Source: Paenibacillus arenilitoris
GTDB lineage: Bacteria > Bacillota > Bacilli > Paenibacillales > Paenibacillaceae
Reading direction: 5' to 3'
NCBI RefSeq assembly: GCF_014705655.1
Contig: NZ_JACXIY010000024.1
Coordinates: forward strand, 1 to 64,000
DNA length: 64,000 nucleotides
Position 1 is the first letter of the stretch. Each line of letters opens with the position of its first letter. A program made the translations under genes and the position numbers. The notes under the pieces were generated by a model. The model was given only the letters and a program-made list of their open reading frames with translations, made no database searches and was not told where the DNA came from. Shown here piece after piece: positions 26,345-34,268 of the stretch.

Positions 26345-26684
26345 CACCGGGGTTTCGATCGATCAACTTGGCAGCATGTTCCTCGGCGTTCTGCACACGC
26401 AGCCACGGTAGCAACTTCGAGATCATGAAATTTCCATAAGTCGATTTTGTAATGATAAGCTTGCCACTAGCTGGTGAGCTTATTTATTTTTTCGATCAAT
26501 GGCGTATTACAGTAACGGCAGGATAGTTCAATGAATGCACGAATATTTAAAAAGTTCAGTTGTGAGCAAAGTTCGATAATATAGCGCTAAATGAATTACA
26601 GGAAAATACTACAATATCAACACCTTCCGGTTAGAAATCCTATCACCCCGGCATCTAACTCCTATGGACGAAGGAGGGAAAACG
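26345..26684 (+). other. Intergenic with probable terminator at 26455-26492
   Basis: ATAAGC (26455-26460) pairs with GCTTAT (26478-26483) around a small inner stem and is followed by a T-rich run, so it probably terminates the hydrolase mRNA. No gene is seen in the rest. AAGGAGG at 26671-26677 is the ribosome binding site of the next gene. Confidence 0.6.
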
Positions 26685-27470
26685 TTGCAAGCGGAAAAGC
26701 AGCCAAACTCCGAGCAGGAGCTCGTGGCCAGGGCAAGGGCAGGCGACCCGGATGCCTTCGGCGAGTTGGTGCGCCGGCATCGGGCGAAGGCGGTCGGCGT
26801 GGCGCAGATGCTGACCCGGGATACGTATTTGGCCGAGGATATTGTGCAGGAAGCGCTGGTGAAGGCTTTTCTCAAGCTGGGTTCGCTCGTGGACGAGAAG
26901 CGCTTCGCCCCGTGGTTATCGCGGATCGTGCGCAACGAGGCGTACATGAAGCTTCGCCGGGGAGGCCCCCATGGCAAGGAGCGGCCGTTCACGGCTTGGA
27001 CGGGATTCTCCCATCGCGGGGGGGCCGCACCATCCACTGTAAGCGACGCTACGGCAGTCCGCTTTGTACAGCGGAAAACGGAACAGCTGGACATCGATGA
27101 GGTTTTGTTTCGACTTGGGCAAAGGGCGCTCGAGTCGGCACAACAGGCGACCGACCCGTCGCAAGCCTTGTTGCGTAAGGAGCTGATTGACGGCATTCGA
27201 AGCCTGCTGCATTGTCTGACGAGCCGCGAGCGAGACGTATTCGAACGTTTTTTCCTGGATCGGCTACCGCCTCAGGACATCGCCGTGCTGCTCAATACCT
27301 CGGTGGCCAGCATCTACAACAGCATCTCCCGCGCCCGAACGAAGGTACAGCACGAAAGACTCCGCGTCCATGTCAGCATGTACATTGAGAAGCGAAGGGA
27401 ACTCGGCAAGCCGAAGCGAAAGCTGCTGGCACCACCGAGCATTCGGATCGCATGGAAGGGTGATGAGTAG
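26685..27470 (+). CDS. RNA polymerase sigma factor, ECF-like
   Basis: This 261-residue sigma-70 family protein has region 2 text near residues 15-80 (ARAGDPDAFGELVRRHR, then YLAEDIVQEALVKAFLKLG) and a region-4 helix-turn-helix near 180-225 (LTSRERDVFERFFLDRLPP, then VASIYNSISRARTKVQ). The linker between the two is longer than in standard ECF factors, with an insert rich in Gly/Arg. TTG 26685 is preferred to ATG 26664 because the perfect AAGGAGG lies between them at 7-bp spacing. It overlaps the next gene (TAGTG), suggesting coupled expression. No anti-sigma gene is visible. Confidence 0.85.
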   Translation: MQAEKQPNSEQELVARARAGDPDAFGELVRRHRAKAVGVAQMLTRDTYLAEDIVQEALVKAFLKLGSLVDEKRFAPWLSRIVRNEAYMKLRRGGPHGKERPFTAWTGFSHRGGAAPSTVSDATAVRFVQRKTEQLDIDEVLFRLGQRALESAQQATDPSQALLRKELIDGIRSLLHCLTSRERDVFERFFLDRLPPQDIAVLLNTSVASIYNSISRARTKVQHERLRVHVSMYIEKRRELGKPKRKLLAPPSIRIAWKGDE

Positions 27471-28483
27471 TGGCAGGAAGTCCAAGAAACGATTTTACAT
27501 GGAGCCGCAATACCGATACCGAGAGCATTTATGGCCTAATACAGTACACAGACAAAAAGGATCTGTCCCGCACGGACATCATGGGCTTAACCGCGCATGC
27601 GTTCCGGATCATCATCGATCGCGAGGAGGTTGAGGTCGGCAGTTATTCCTTTTTCGATTGGCAGCTGCGGCACGCGGAAGCGCTGCGGAATCTGGGTTTT
27701 ACCGTACGGACGACCGGAAGGCAGAACCATGTTTCGCCGACACCGGAGGAGCTCGAGACGGCACTGGAGATGATCCAGACGAGTCTGGACGCAGGCATCC
27801 CGGCATTAAGCTGGGACCTTTTCATCCCGGAATGGGGCGTCATCTACGGTTACGATGACGAGACCCGCATGCTGCAATGCCGCGATGTTCGCCGCGATAG
27901 CGAAATGCCCTATGAGAAGCTGGGCCGCGGCGAGGTGACGGAGCTATATCTGCTGACGATCACAGACTCGAAACCCGTCGATCGTCGAACGATGCTACGG
28001 GGCGCGTTGAAGCTTGCGCTTGAGCATGCGCATGTACAGCAGTTTCCGGCGGAGGAGAGCGCAGGACACGCCAACGGCCTGGCTGCGTTCGATGCCTGGA
28101 TACACGCCTTTGAGCAGAGGATGGCCAATCCGTTCGGCAATGCCGTCAATACGGGCAAAGTTTGTGATGCGCGCGAATTTGCCGTACAGTTCTTGCAAGA
28201 GTTGGCGGACAACGGAACGGAGCCGGGCGAAGAGTCGCTGCGCCAATTGGCTCGCCAGGCGGCAGCGCAGTATGCCATCGTCGCCGGCAACCTGTCAATT
28301 ATGCGTGACATGTTCCCGTTCCCGCACGGCGGTGTTCCTGGGGACGAAGCTGCGGCGACCCGGTCGATCGAACTGCTGAAGGAAGCGAAGAACGCGGAGA
28401 CGGAAGGCATCGCTCTGCTTGCGCAGATGCTGGAGTTGCTGGAAAGGGAAGCCAAGGCGCCCGTTAGCAAGCCGGGAATTTAA
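27470..28483 (+). CDS. BtrH-like (cysteine-protease-fold) protein encoded with the sigma factor
   Basis: This 337-residue soluble protein starts with GTG overlapping the sigma-factor stop. Its N-terminal 170 residues resemble the BtrH N-terminal/papain-like C39 layout: a region of about 60 residues with SFFDWQLRHAEALRNLG, then LDAGIPALSWDLFIPEWGVIYGYDDE (cut here to GIPALSWDLFIPEWGVIYG), as in BtrH proteins that hold a substrate-binding groove. The usual nucleophilic Cys is not obvious. The rest is helical. The coupled sigma factor suggests that the two act in one response. The function is not known, and the fold assignment is tentative. Confidence 0.6.
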   Translation: MAGSPRNDFTWSRNTDTESIYGLIQYTDKKDLSRTDIMGLTAHAFRIIIDREEVEVGSYSFFDWQLRHAEALRNLGFTVRTTGRQNHVSPTPEELETALEMIQTSLDAGIPALSWDLFIPEWGVIYGYDDETRMLQCRDVRRDSEMPYEKLGRGEVTELYLLTITDSKPVDRRTMLRGALKLALEHAHVQQFPAEESAGHANGLAAFDAWIHAFEQRMANPFGNAVNTGKVCDAREFAVQFLQELADNGTEPGEESLRQLARQAAAQYAIVAGNLSIMRDMFPFPHGGVPGDEAAATRSIELLKEAKNAETEGIALLAQMLELLEREAKAPVSKPGI

Positions 28484-28554
28484 GTCATCTTCTAAAGAAA
28501 GAAACTGTGAATGATGGATTCCACATGACTCATTAAGCTAAACGATTCAATGCC

Positions 28555-28614
28555 AACAGCAGCAGTCTAAGACTCTATTATTCCATGTCTTAGTCCGCTG
28601 CTGTTTATTTTTTG
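28555..28614 (+). terminator. Strong terminator after the BtrH-like gene
   Basis: AACAGCAGCAGTCTAAGAC (28555-28573) pairs with GTCTTAGTCCGCTGCTGTT, interrupted by a one- or two-base bulge, and TATTTTTTG follows. Confidence 0.85.
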
Positions 28615-28663
28615 TCCAGTCCAATCCTTTATTTTCTTTGGACATCTACGCCGGTTATCCCAT

Positions 28664-29425
28664 TCAGCCGCCGAGCGTCGTCCCGGTTTCGAGGAACGTC
28701 TTCATGCCCGAGAGCACGATCGGCACGCCGTTCTCGAGAATGCCCGCGGTGGCCGCCGCCCGTTCGAATTCGTCGTGCACGACGGTGACGAGGGTCACGC
28801 CGGGAAGCTCGGCATGCGGGTCGATCTCCCACGTCATGCGAGAAGGGGCGTCGTTCTCCGTTCCCGGCAGCGAAACGAAGCGCCAGCTCAAGACGAGCCT
28901 GCGCGGCGGATCGATGGCGAGAATCGTCCCTTCCGCCTTCTTCTCCTCGCCGTTCCACAGCTCGAAGGGGGATTCGGCCTCCCAGGCGGAACGGATGGCG
29001 CAGTCGAACCAAAACTTCGACGTCTTGGCCGGGTCGGTAAGCGCCTCCCATACTTGCTCAGGTCTGGCTTTGATGGCAATCCGGTTCACATGGCGGGGTT
29101 TGTTGTCCATATGCGTCTCACGCTCCAATTCGTTTTGAAGGGCGGTCAGTCCGATCGCCCATGGCTCCGCGTACTTGCTCACCCACCGGTCGTAAATTTG
29201 GCGGATGGGCACCGCGTTCAAATAATGCAGCTTCTCCCGGCCAACTTTTCTCGTCGTGATGAGACCGGCCTCCTCCAGGATGTTCAGATGCTTCATGACG
29301 CCGAATCTCGACAGGTCGAGCGGGGCGCAAAGCTCGCTAAGCGACCGCCCGTCCGAAGCGTGAAGCTGATCGAGGAGCGTGCGGCGGCTCGGATCCGCAA
29401 GCGCCTTGAATATGTCGTTGTTCAA
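28664..29425 (-). CDS. ArsR repressor fused to an SRPBCC (AHSA1-like) domain
   Basis: This is a 253-residue two-domain protein. Residues 1-100 form an ArsR winged helix (NNDIFKALADPSRRTLLDQL, then SLSELCAPLDLSRFGVMKHL recognition region and GREKLHYLNAVPI wing). Residues about 105-253 form an SRPBCC/AHSA1 helix-grip domain (HVNRIAIKARPEQVWEALTD onward, with RLVLSWRFV and MTWEIDP). The SRPBCC cavity may bind the inducer. TTG 29425 is chosen because TGGAGGCG lies 8 bp upstream. Palindromes with GGTAAC half-sites lie in its promoter and between it and the divergent FMN-reductase gene. It probably represses both. Confidence 0.9.
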   Translation of the reverse strand: MNNDIFKALADPSRRTLLDQLHASDGRSLSELCAPLDLSRFGVMKHLNILEEAGLITTRKVGREKLHYLNAVPIRQIYDRWVSKYAEPWAIGLTALQNELERETHMDNKPRHVNRIAIKARPEQVWEALTDPAKTSKFWFDCAIRSAWEAESPFELWNGEEKKAEGTILAIDPPRRLVLSWRFVSLPGTENDAPSRMTWEIDPHAELPGVTLVTVVHDEFERAAATAGILENGVPIVLSGMKTFLETGTTLGG

Positions 29426-29482
29426 TCGCGAACGCCTCCAATCGGGCAGCCCGAATAAAAGATGCTTTGCCCCTCTTGACAT

Positions 29483-29542
29483 GTTACCAAATGGTAACGT
29501 ATCATCAAGGTAACAAAAGTGACTATATAGTCACATGTTACC
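29483..29542. promoter_or_regulatory. Divergent operator region of ArsR-SRPBCC / FMN reductase
   Basis: A GTTACCA-AA-TGGTAAC palindrome (29483-29498) is followed by a perfect GTGACTATATAGTCAC palindrome (29519-29534). The latter is flanked by outward GGTAAC (29509-29514) and GTTACC (29537-29542), which gives a nested inverted repeat. A related GTGACCTAAAGGTAAC lies at 30210-30225 before the SnoaL genes. Confidence 0.7.
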
Positions 29543-29625
29543 ACAGCCAAGTCTGTTTGTCAGCCGGCGGCAGGCAGACCCGAGTATGCAATGATTCTTA
29601 TTGATAACGAAAGGTGAGATCGAAT

Positions 29626-30177
29626 ATGAAAATAACATTGATCGCGGGCAGCAACCGCACAAACGCAGCCAGTACGCAGCTTCTTCGGTACGTCGAGACT
29701 CTGTTGAAGGCCCGCGGGCTGCAAACAAATTTCCTGGATTTACGGCAATTGACTTTGCCGCTGTACTCGCCCGACAGCGAGGAGCTTCACCCGAACGCCC
29801 GGCTCGTCGCGGAATCGGTCGCGGACAGCGACGGCCTCGTCCTCGCCACCCCGGAATACCACGGCTCCGTGTCGGGCGCGCTGAAGAACGCGCTGGATTA
29901 TATCAATGCGGGCCAAGTCGCCGGCAAGCCGGTCCTTTCCGTCAGCGCCGCGGGCGGTCCGGTAGGCGTAAGCTCGCTCGGGCACCTGCAGGCGATCGTG
30001 CGCAATCTTCACGGCATTAATTGTCCGGAGTGGATATCGGCGGGCTACGGGACGAACGGCTTCGGTCCGGACGGCGCGCCGCTGGACGAGGGCTTGCGAA
30101 GCCGGATCGAGGGCGCGGTCGCGAATTTCGCGGAGTTGGTTCAGAAGCTGAAGGCCACAGCCGCGACGGCGAACTGA
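29626..30177 (+). CDS. NADPH-dependent FMN reductase (flavodoxin-like)
   Basis: This 183-residue protein has the FMN_red fold. It begins MKITLIAGSNRTNAASTQLL (phosphate-binding loop GSNR..S near residues 8-15), has ATPEYHGSVSGALKNALDYI (about 77-96) typical of SsuE/azoreductase-like flavin binding and KPVLSVSAAGG near 106-116. It should reduce FMN or quinones with NADPH, in the cytoplasm. ATG 29626 follows AAAGGTGAGAT. The promoter is shared with the ArsR-SRPBCC operators, and two SnoaL-like genes behind a similar operator follow, so this is one regulon of redox/detoxification genes. Confidence 0.92.
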   Translation: MKITLIAGSNRTNAASTQLLRYVETLLKARGLQTNFLDLRQLTLPLYSPDSEELHPNARLVAESVADSDGLVLATPEYHGSVSGALKNALDYINAGQVAGKPVLSVSAAGGPVGVSSLGHLQAIVRNLHGINCPEWISAGYGTNGFGPDGAPLDEGLRSRIEGAVANFAELVQKLKATAATAN

Positions 30178-30209
30178 CGGTAAACGAAGCTTATTTTTTT
30201 CGTCGATAT

Positions 30210-30225
30210 GTGACCTAAAGGTAAC
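30210..30225. promoter_or_regulatory. Operator-like palindrome before SnoaL genes
   Basis: GTGACCTAAAGGTAAC shares the GGTAAC half and the overall length (16) with the palindrome at 29483-29498. It is a candidate site for the same ArsR protein. Confidence 0.6.
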
Positions 30226-30275
30226 GTGTATTACTTAATGGCAATAACGAAACAACGAAAAGGAGCTGTTAACGA

Positions 30276-30623
30276 ATGAACGCGACGGAACGAAAAAACG
30301 CGGAGGCCGTATCCGCGTACATGGAACGGGCGTCCCAAACCGGCGAGCTGCACCGCACCGATCAATTTTTTGCCCCGCAAATCGCGGAGGCGTTCACGGA
30401 CCGGGTCTATGCGGTAGACGACCTGTTTGCCCAAGGGGAGAAGGTCGTCGCCAGAATCTTGATTACCGGCAAGCATACGGGCGAATTCGCGGGCCACGCG
30501 CCGACGGGAAGAACCGTGACGGTCACCCACTTCCGCGAGTTTCAAATGGCGGACGGCGAAATGATCCGGAACTCGGGCTGGTTCGATACGGGCACGCTGC
30601 TGCCGCAGCTCCAAACCAAATAA
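30276..30623 (+). CDS. SnoaL-like polyketide-cyclase/ester cyclase protein
   Basis: This 115-residue NTF2/SnoaL-fold protein has the family end motif GHAPTGRTVTVTHFREFQMADGE (cut to APTGRTVTVTHFREF, about residues 69-83) and a terminal GWFDTGTLLPQL. Proteins of this class adopt a cone with a ligand pocket; members vary from cyclases to dehydratases and many have no known activity. ATG follows AAGGAG (30260-30265). It is close to the second SnoaL gene (20 bp between them), sharing about one third of its residues by eye, so a tandem duplication is possible. Confidence 0.85.
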   Translation: MNATERKNAEAVSAYMERASQTGELHRTDQFFAPQIAEAFTDRVYAVDDLFAQGEKVVARILITGKHTGEFAGHAPTGRTVTVTHFREFQMADGEMIRNSGWFDTGTLLPQLQTK

Positions 30624-30643
30624 CCGAAGAAAGGCGAGGATGG

Positions 30644-31048
30644 ATGATGCAAACGGCGGAGAAGGACAATAAGGAGACGGTTGCCGCATTTATCGAGGCG
30701 TTCTGGAACGACAGCGATCTGGACTGCGCGGACCGCTTCCTGTCGGACGATTACGCGGAGCTCAGCTACCAGTCCAAGGAAGGCTTGAAGCAATTCGCCG
30801 CAACGATTTTGGGCGCGTTTCCCGACAAACGTTACACGGTGGAAGAAATGATCGGCCAAGGGGACAAGGTGCTCGTTCGAATGACCGTAAAAGGGACGCA
30901 TCTCGGGATGTTTTTCGGAACCGCGCCCACGGGCCGTACGATCGACGTTACGCTTTACCGGCAGTACCGGGTAGCGGGCGGCAAAATAACCGAGCACCGC
31001 GGCTGGATCGACATGGTGACGATGTGGCGCCAAATTCGCGGGGAGTAA
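30644..31048 (+). CDS. SnoaL-like protein (second copy)
   Basis: This 134-residue NTF2/SnoaL-fold protein has NKETVAAFIEAFWNDSDLD at the start, then GTAPTGRTIDVTLYRQYRV (about 91-109), matching the APTGRT box of the upstream gene, and GWIDMVTMWRQIRGE at the end. Start ATG 30644 (or 30647) follows GGCGAGGA. It is cotranscribed with the upstream SnoaL gene and followed by a terminator. Its substrate is unknown. Confidence 0.85.
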   Translation: MMQTAEKDNKETVAAFIEAFWNDSDLDCADRFLSDDYAELSYQSKEGLKQFAATILGAFPDKRYTVEEMIGQGDKVLVRMTVKGTHLGMFFGTAPTGRTIDVTLYRQYRVAGGKITEHRGWIDMVTMWRQIRGE

Positions 31049-31097
31049 CGCCTGCCGCTTCATACTTGGCTGACCGCGAGGATAGGCCGGCTGACTT

Positions 31098-31125
31098 ACT
31101 CAGCGCCATGAGGCGCTGAGTTTTT
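31098..31125 (+). terminator. Terminator of the SnoaL pair
   Basis: ACTCAGCGCC-ATGA-GGCGCTGAGT followed by TTTT. Confidence 0.9.
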
Positions 31126-31182
31126 GTTGCGAACCGGCTTGTCGTATAATAGCGGTAAAAGCAGAGGAGAGGTTGGTCGCAT

Positions 31183-31848
31183 ATGGAAACGAAAAGGATA
31201 GCGGCGGAGCGGGCGGTCGAGTACGTGGGGGACGGCATGGTCGTCGGACTCGGCACGGGCTCGACCGCGTATTGGGCCATACAAAAGCTGGGCGCGCGCG
31301 TCAAGGAAGGGCTTCGGGTGAAGGCGATCGCCACGTCGATCGAATCGGAGGCGCTGGCGAGGGAGCTTGGCATCCCGATTCTCTCGTTCGCCGACCTGGC
31401 GGGTGAGATCGACCTGACCATCGACGGGGCGGACGAAGTCGACGCCGACAACCATTTGATCAAGGGCGGCGGCGGCGCGCTGCTGCGCGAGAAGATCGTC
31501 GCGAAGGCGAGCCGCGAGCTGATCGTCATCGTCGATCAGAGCAAGCTCGTCGACCGTCTCGGCGATTTCCCGCTGCCCGTCGAAATCGTGCCGTTCGGCT
31601 GCGAAATGACGCTCCGGCACGTAAGCGAGCTCGGCTGCAAGCCGGTGCTGCGGACGAGAGGGGACGAGCCGTTCCGGACGGACAACGGCAATTACATCGC
31701 GGACTGCGCGTTCGGCGCCATTCATGACCCCGGTCTGCTGGAGACTCGGCTCAACGGCATTCCGGGCGTCGTCGAGAACGGGCTGTTCGTTGGAATGTCA
31801 AGCAAAGTGATCGTCGGCTGCGGGAACGGCGACGTCGTCGAGCGGTAA
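31183..31848 (+). CDS. rpiA: Ribose-5-phosphate isomerase A
   Basis: This 221-residue enzyme interconverts ribose 5-phosphate and ribulose 5-phosphate (pentose phosphate pathway). It shows the phosphate loop GLGTGSTA (about 22-29), LTIDGADEVD (about 79-88) with the active-site Asp pair, and KGGGGALLREKI (about 94-105) with the catalytic Glu. The C-terminal VVENGLFVG is also typical. The length fits RpiA. Start ATG follows AGAGGAGAGG. It appears monocistronic and is followed by an unrelated gene remnant. Confidence 0.97.
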   Translation: METKRIAAERAVEYVGDGMVVGLGTGSTAYWAIQKLGARVKEGLRVKAIATSIESEALARELGIPILSFADLAGEIDLTIDGADEVDADNHLIKGGGGALLREKIVAKASRELIVIVDQSKLVDRLGDFPLPVEIVPFGCEMTLRHVSELGCKPVLRTRGDEPFRTDNGNYIADCAFGAIHDPGLLETRLNGIPGVVENGLFVGMSSKVIVGCGNGDVVER

Positions 31849-31849
31849 C

Positions 31850-32047
31850 GCGGCCACCGATACTTCCGAGGAGACGGCAGAGCGGCAGACGTCGCTGACG
31901 GACAACGGGCTTTGGAAGTCGATTCCCGCGGTTAAGGAAGGCCGCGTCTACTGGCTGAACAGCAAATTCAACGATGACGACCCGATTACGCTCGATCGGC
32001 CTCTGGACGAGCTCGTAACCGTGATGAACGCTCCGGCGCGGCAATGA
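31850..32047 (+). pseudogene. C-terminal remnant of a siderophore-type substrate-binding protein
   Basis: One open frame from about 31853 to TGA 32045-32047 has no start codon or ribosome binding site. It reads like the end of a FecB/BtuF-type binding protein: NGLWKSIPAVKEGRVYWLNS, then PITLDRPLDELVTVMN. In intact proteins of this class the last 60-70 residues have just this pattern (W..IPAVK.G.VY.L......PL.L...LD.I). The rest of the gene is absent; upstream of it is rpiA. A terminator follows at 32062. Confidence 0.75.
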
Positions 32048-32061
32048 CGCTGAATGTTTCT

Positions 32062-32096
32062 AAAGCCCCTTGGCCCCATGCGGACCAAGGGGCTTT
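32062..32096 (+). terminator. Terminator after the binding-protein remnant
   Basis: AAAGCCCCTTGG / CCAAGGGGCTTT perfect 12-bp arms with an 11-nt loop. Confidence 0.8.
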
Positions 32097-32243
32097 GCCG
32101 TGCCTCCGGCAGACCGTTGCCGCCTGCTGGAAGCGGGTATACTGTTAGGGAATGCCGGGTAACACCTAGTTCCCGAATTTTTTGGCGCAGCATGAAAAAT
32201 ATCGGCCCGCTCGGTTGTATTTCTTGTGAAAGGGGGACATAAG

Positions 32244-32723
32244 GTGCACGATTCATCTGAGCTCAATGAATCCGTCCGCAAAGCCGTTGTCAACTACTCC
32301 GACAGCCTGGTGAAGATCGCCTTCGCCTATCTCAAAAACGTTGCCGACGCGGAGGAAGTGGCGCAGGAAACGTTCCTCGCCTATCTCCGGAAGTCCCCCG
32401 TCTTTGAGAACGCCGAGCACGAGAAAGCCTGGCTGATCCGGACGACGATCAATAAATGCAAAAACCTGCTAAAGACGGGCTGGTTTAGAACCCGGAGCCC
32501 CATGCCGGACAACCTGTCTTACCTTCCGAAGGATGATTACATGGTCCTGCAGGCTGTATTGTCCTTGGAGAAGAAATACCGGATTCCGATTCACCTGCAT
32601 TATTACGAGGGCTATTCGCTCGATGAAATAGCGAACCTTCTTCATGCCAAGCCCGCGACCGTAGGGACTTGGCTGGCGCGCGGGCGAAATCAGCTGAAAG
32701 GAATCATAGGAGGCGATACGTGA
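32244..32723 (+). CDS. ECF RNA polymerase sigma factor
   Basis: This 159-residue ECF sigma factor has region 2 text (DSLVKIAFAYLKNVADAEEV, then AQETFLAYLRKSP) and a region 4 helix-turn-helix (YEGYSLDEIANLLHAKPATV, then GTWLARGRNQLK). GTG 32244 follows AAAGGGGG with good spacing; GTG 32226 is possible. The stop overlaps the next gene, an apparent membrane anti-sigma factor (GTGA), the usual arrangement for signal-responsive ECF pairs. Confidence 0.93.
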   Translation: MHDSSELNESVRKAVVNYSDSLVKIAFAYLKNVADAEEVAQETFLAYLRKSPVFENAEHEKAWLIRTTINKCKNLLKTGWFRTRSPMPDNLSYLPKDDYMVLQAVLSLEKKYRIPIHLHYYEGYSLDEIANLLHAKPATVGTWLARGRNQLKGIIGGDT

Positions 32724-33310
32724 AGATGAAGAAATCGGATTACCAGTCGGCCATGTCCAAAGTGAAGACGAGCGAAGATTTTCAAGAGCGCACGCTGGAG
32801 CGGTTGAGCCGGGAAGGGCTGGAACAACCCGATAACGATAATGGAAAAGGGGAGAATTCGATGAAAACGGCGAATCAAGCGGCAAAGAAACATAAGGCGG
32901 TCGCATGGGCGGCGGGCATCGCGGCATGCGCGGTATTGACCCTCGGCATCTATGCGGTCAATCAGACCGGAAGCGGCGGCACCGTTCCCGACCCGGCGGT
33001 CACGAACGCGCCGGGCGGCGGCGTCGTGGATGGGGGCGCCAAGCCGCCGGCAACGTCGGCGAAGCAGCGGGTGAACATCGACGGCGTCATCGAAGAAGTG
33101 AGCGCCGACGGCCAAAGCTTCCGGATCGGCAAGCTATGGGTTACCGTAACGGAGAACACGACCTACGGCATTACGGGCCCGAACGCCCCGGATCCTTCCG
33201 AGCAGCTGGTCAGCAAGGAGTTTAAAGTGGGCAATAGGGTGTCCGGCTTCACGTCGGGCGATATCGCGAACGGGAAAGTAACGGCCGACGCGATCTTCAA
33301 CAATTTTTAA
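32720..33310 (+). CDS. Probable membrane anti-sigma factor
   Basis: The gene encodes 196 residues. The N-terminal 50 residues are cytoplasmic and charged and could bind the sigma factor. One membrane segment follows (VAWAAGIAACAVLTLGIYAV, about residues 58-77), then a Gly/Pro linker and an extracytoplasmic beta-rich domain (VNIDGVIEEVSADGQSFRIG onward, like DUF5666-type OB or beta-barrel text). GTG 32720 overlaps the sigma stop in GTGA and lies behind AGGAGG. No zinc-binding HxxxCxxC motif is visible, so it is not a classical ZAS protein. The role is inferred from context. Confidence 0.8.
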   Translation: MKMKKSDYQSAMSKVKTSEDFQERTLERLSREGLEQPDNDNGKGENSMKTANQAAKKHKAVAWAAGIAACAVLTLGIYAVNQTGSGGTVPDPAVTNAPGGGVVDGGAKPPATSAKQRVNIDGVIEEVSADGQSFRIGKLWVTVTENTTYGITGPNAPDPSEQLVSKEFKVGNRVSGFTSGDIANGKVTADAIFNNF

Positions 33311-33330
33311 AGCCAGCCTGAGGCAAGCGT

Positions 33331-33363
33331 AAACCGCATCCTTCGAAGGATGCGGTTTTTTGA
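33331..33363 (+). terminator. Terminator of the sigma/anti-sigma pair
   Basis: AAACCGCATCC-TTCG-AAGGATGCGGTTT style stem followed by TTTT. Confidence 0.9.
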
Positions 33364-33620
33364 TGTGTCTCGCGAACCGCGCCCGTCGAAGGCTGCGGTG
33401 CAAAGTTAGTTTGGTTCGCGTATGAGGCGAGAGGCTTGTTCGGACGGCCAAATTTTGTGTATGCTCTTGTGAGAAGCTAGTTTGTTCGAAAAGAGTGAGG
33501 CAGAAGGGGATGGGCGAGTGCGAATGAACGGATCTAGGCCATGGATCGAAGCAAGCTTCGCGGAAATCGCGGTTGATCCCGATTGGAGGAGAAAAGGATG
33601 TTGATTGGAGATAACGCCGC
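33364..33620 (+). other. Intergenic with promoter and possible 9-codon leader ORF
   Basis: TTGTTC (33436-33441), an 18-bp spacer and TATGCT (33460-33465) could form a promoter. A tiny ORF (MLIGDNAAW, 33598-33627) has a strong GGAGGAGAAAAGG in front of it and overlaps the next gene's ATG at 33621. Confidence 0.45.
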
Positions 33621-34268
33621 ATGGTGAAGAAGTTATCGCCGGCGCTGCTGTACGCGGCTGCAAGCGTATGCGTTTATTTGTACCGGGACGGGATACTGGC
33701 GTGGATCGGGAGCCGGGAGACCGTCCTTCCCGTTGCGCTCGCCGCGGTTCTGACCGCCTTGTTCCCGGTGATCCCTTATCCCGTCGTCGGCGCGGTCATC
33801 GGGGCGGCGTACGGCCCGGGGATCGGGGGCGCGCTCACTTGGGCCGGCTCCGCGGCGGCTTCGCTGCTCATGTTCGGCTTCGTCCGGTACGGCTACCGCG
33901 ACGCGGGGCGCAAGCTGCTTCGGCGCTCCGGGCGGCTCGACCGGTTCACGCAATTGTTCGAGCGCAACGCTTTCCTGATGATAGTGTTCGCCCGGCTCCT
34001 TCCGTTCATCCCTTCGATTGCCGTCAATGTATACGCGGCGCTCGGCCGGGTATCCTTTGCCATATATGCCCTTGCTTCTTCGCTCGGGAAAGTGCCGGCC
34101 GCGCTGCTCTTCGCCGTCATCGGCGACAGCCTGATGCTGGAGCCGGGGAATATCGCGGCCGCCGCGCTCATCTACGGCGCGTTTCTGGCGATTACGCTGG
34201 CAGGGTATCGGCGGTGGACCCGCAAATCTTCCGCCAAGCCGAGCGACATCAGGGAGGAACGTTCATGA
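33621..34268 (+). CDS. TVP38/TMEM64 (VTT-domain) membrane protein
   Basis: This 215-residue multi-pass membrane protein has the VTT/SNARE-associated domain. Key text is FPVIPYPVVGAVIGAAYGPG (about residues 48-67), RYGYRDAGRKLL (about 89-100) and ARLLPFIPSIAVNVYAALG (about 124-142), with the re-entrant loop Pro/Arg pattern of DedA-like proteins. Bacterial members may transport lipids or contribute to membrane homeostasis; the function here is unknown. The stop overlaps the AraC gene start (ATGA), so it is in an operon with 34265-35101. Confidence 0.88.
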   Translation: MVKKLSPALLYAAASVCVYLYRDGILAWIGSRETVLPVALAAVLTALFPVIPYPVVGAVIGAAYGPGIGGALTWAGSAAASLLMFGFVRYGYRDAGRKLLRRSGRLDRFTQLFERNAFLMIVFARLLPFIPSIAVNVYAALGRVSFAIYALASSLGKVPAALLFAVIGDSLMLEPGNIAAAALIYGAFLAITLAGYRRWTRKSSAKPSDIREERS

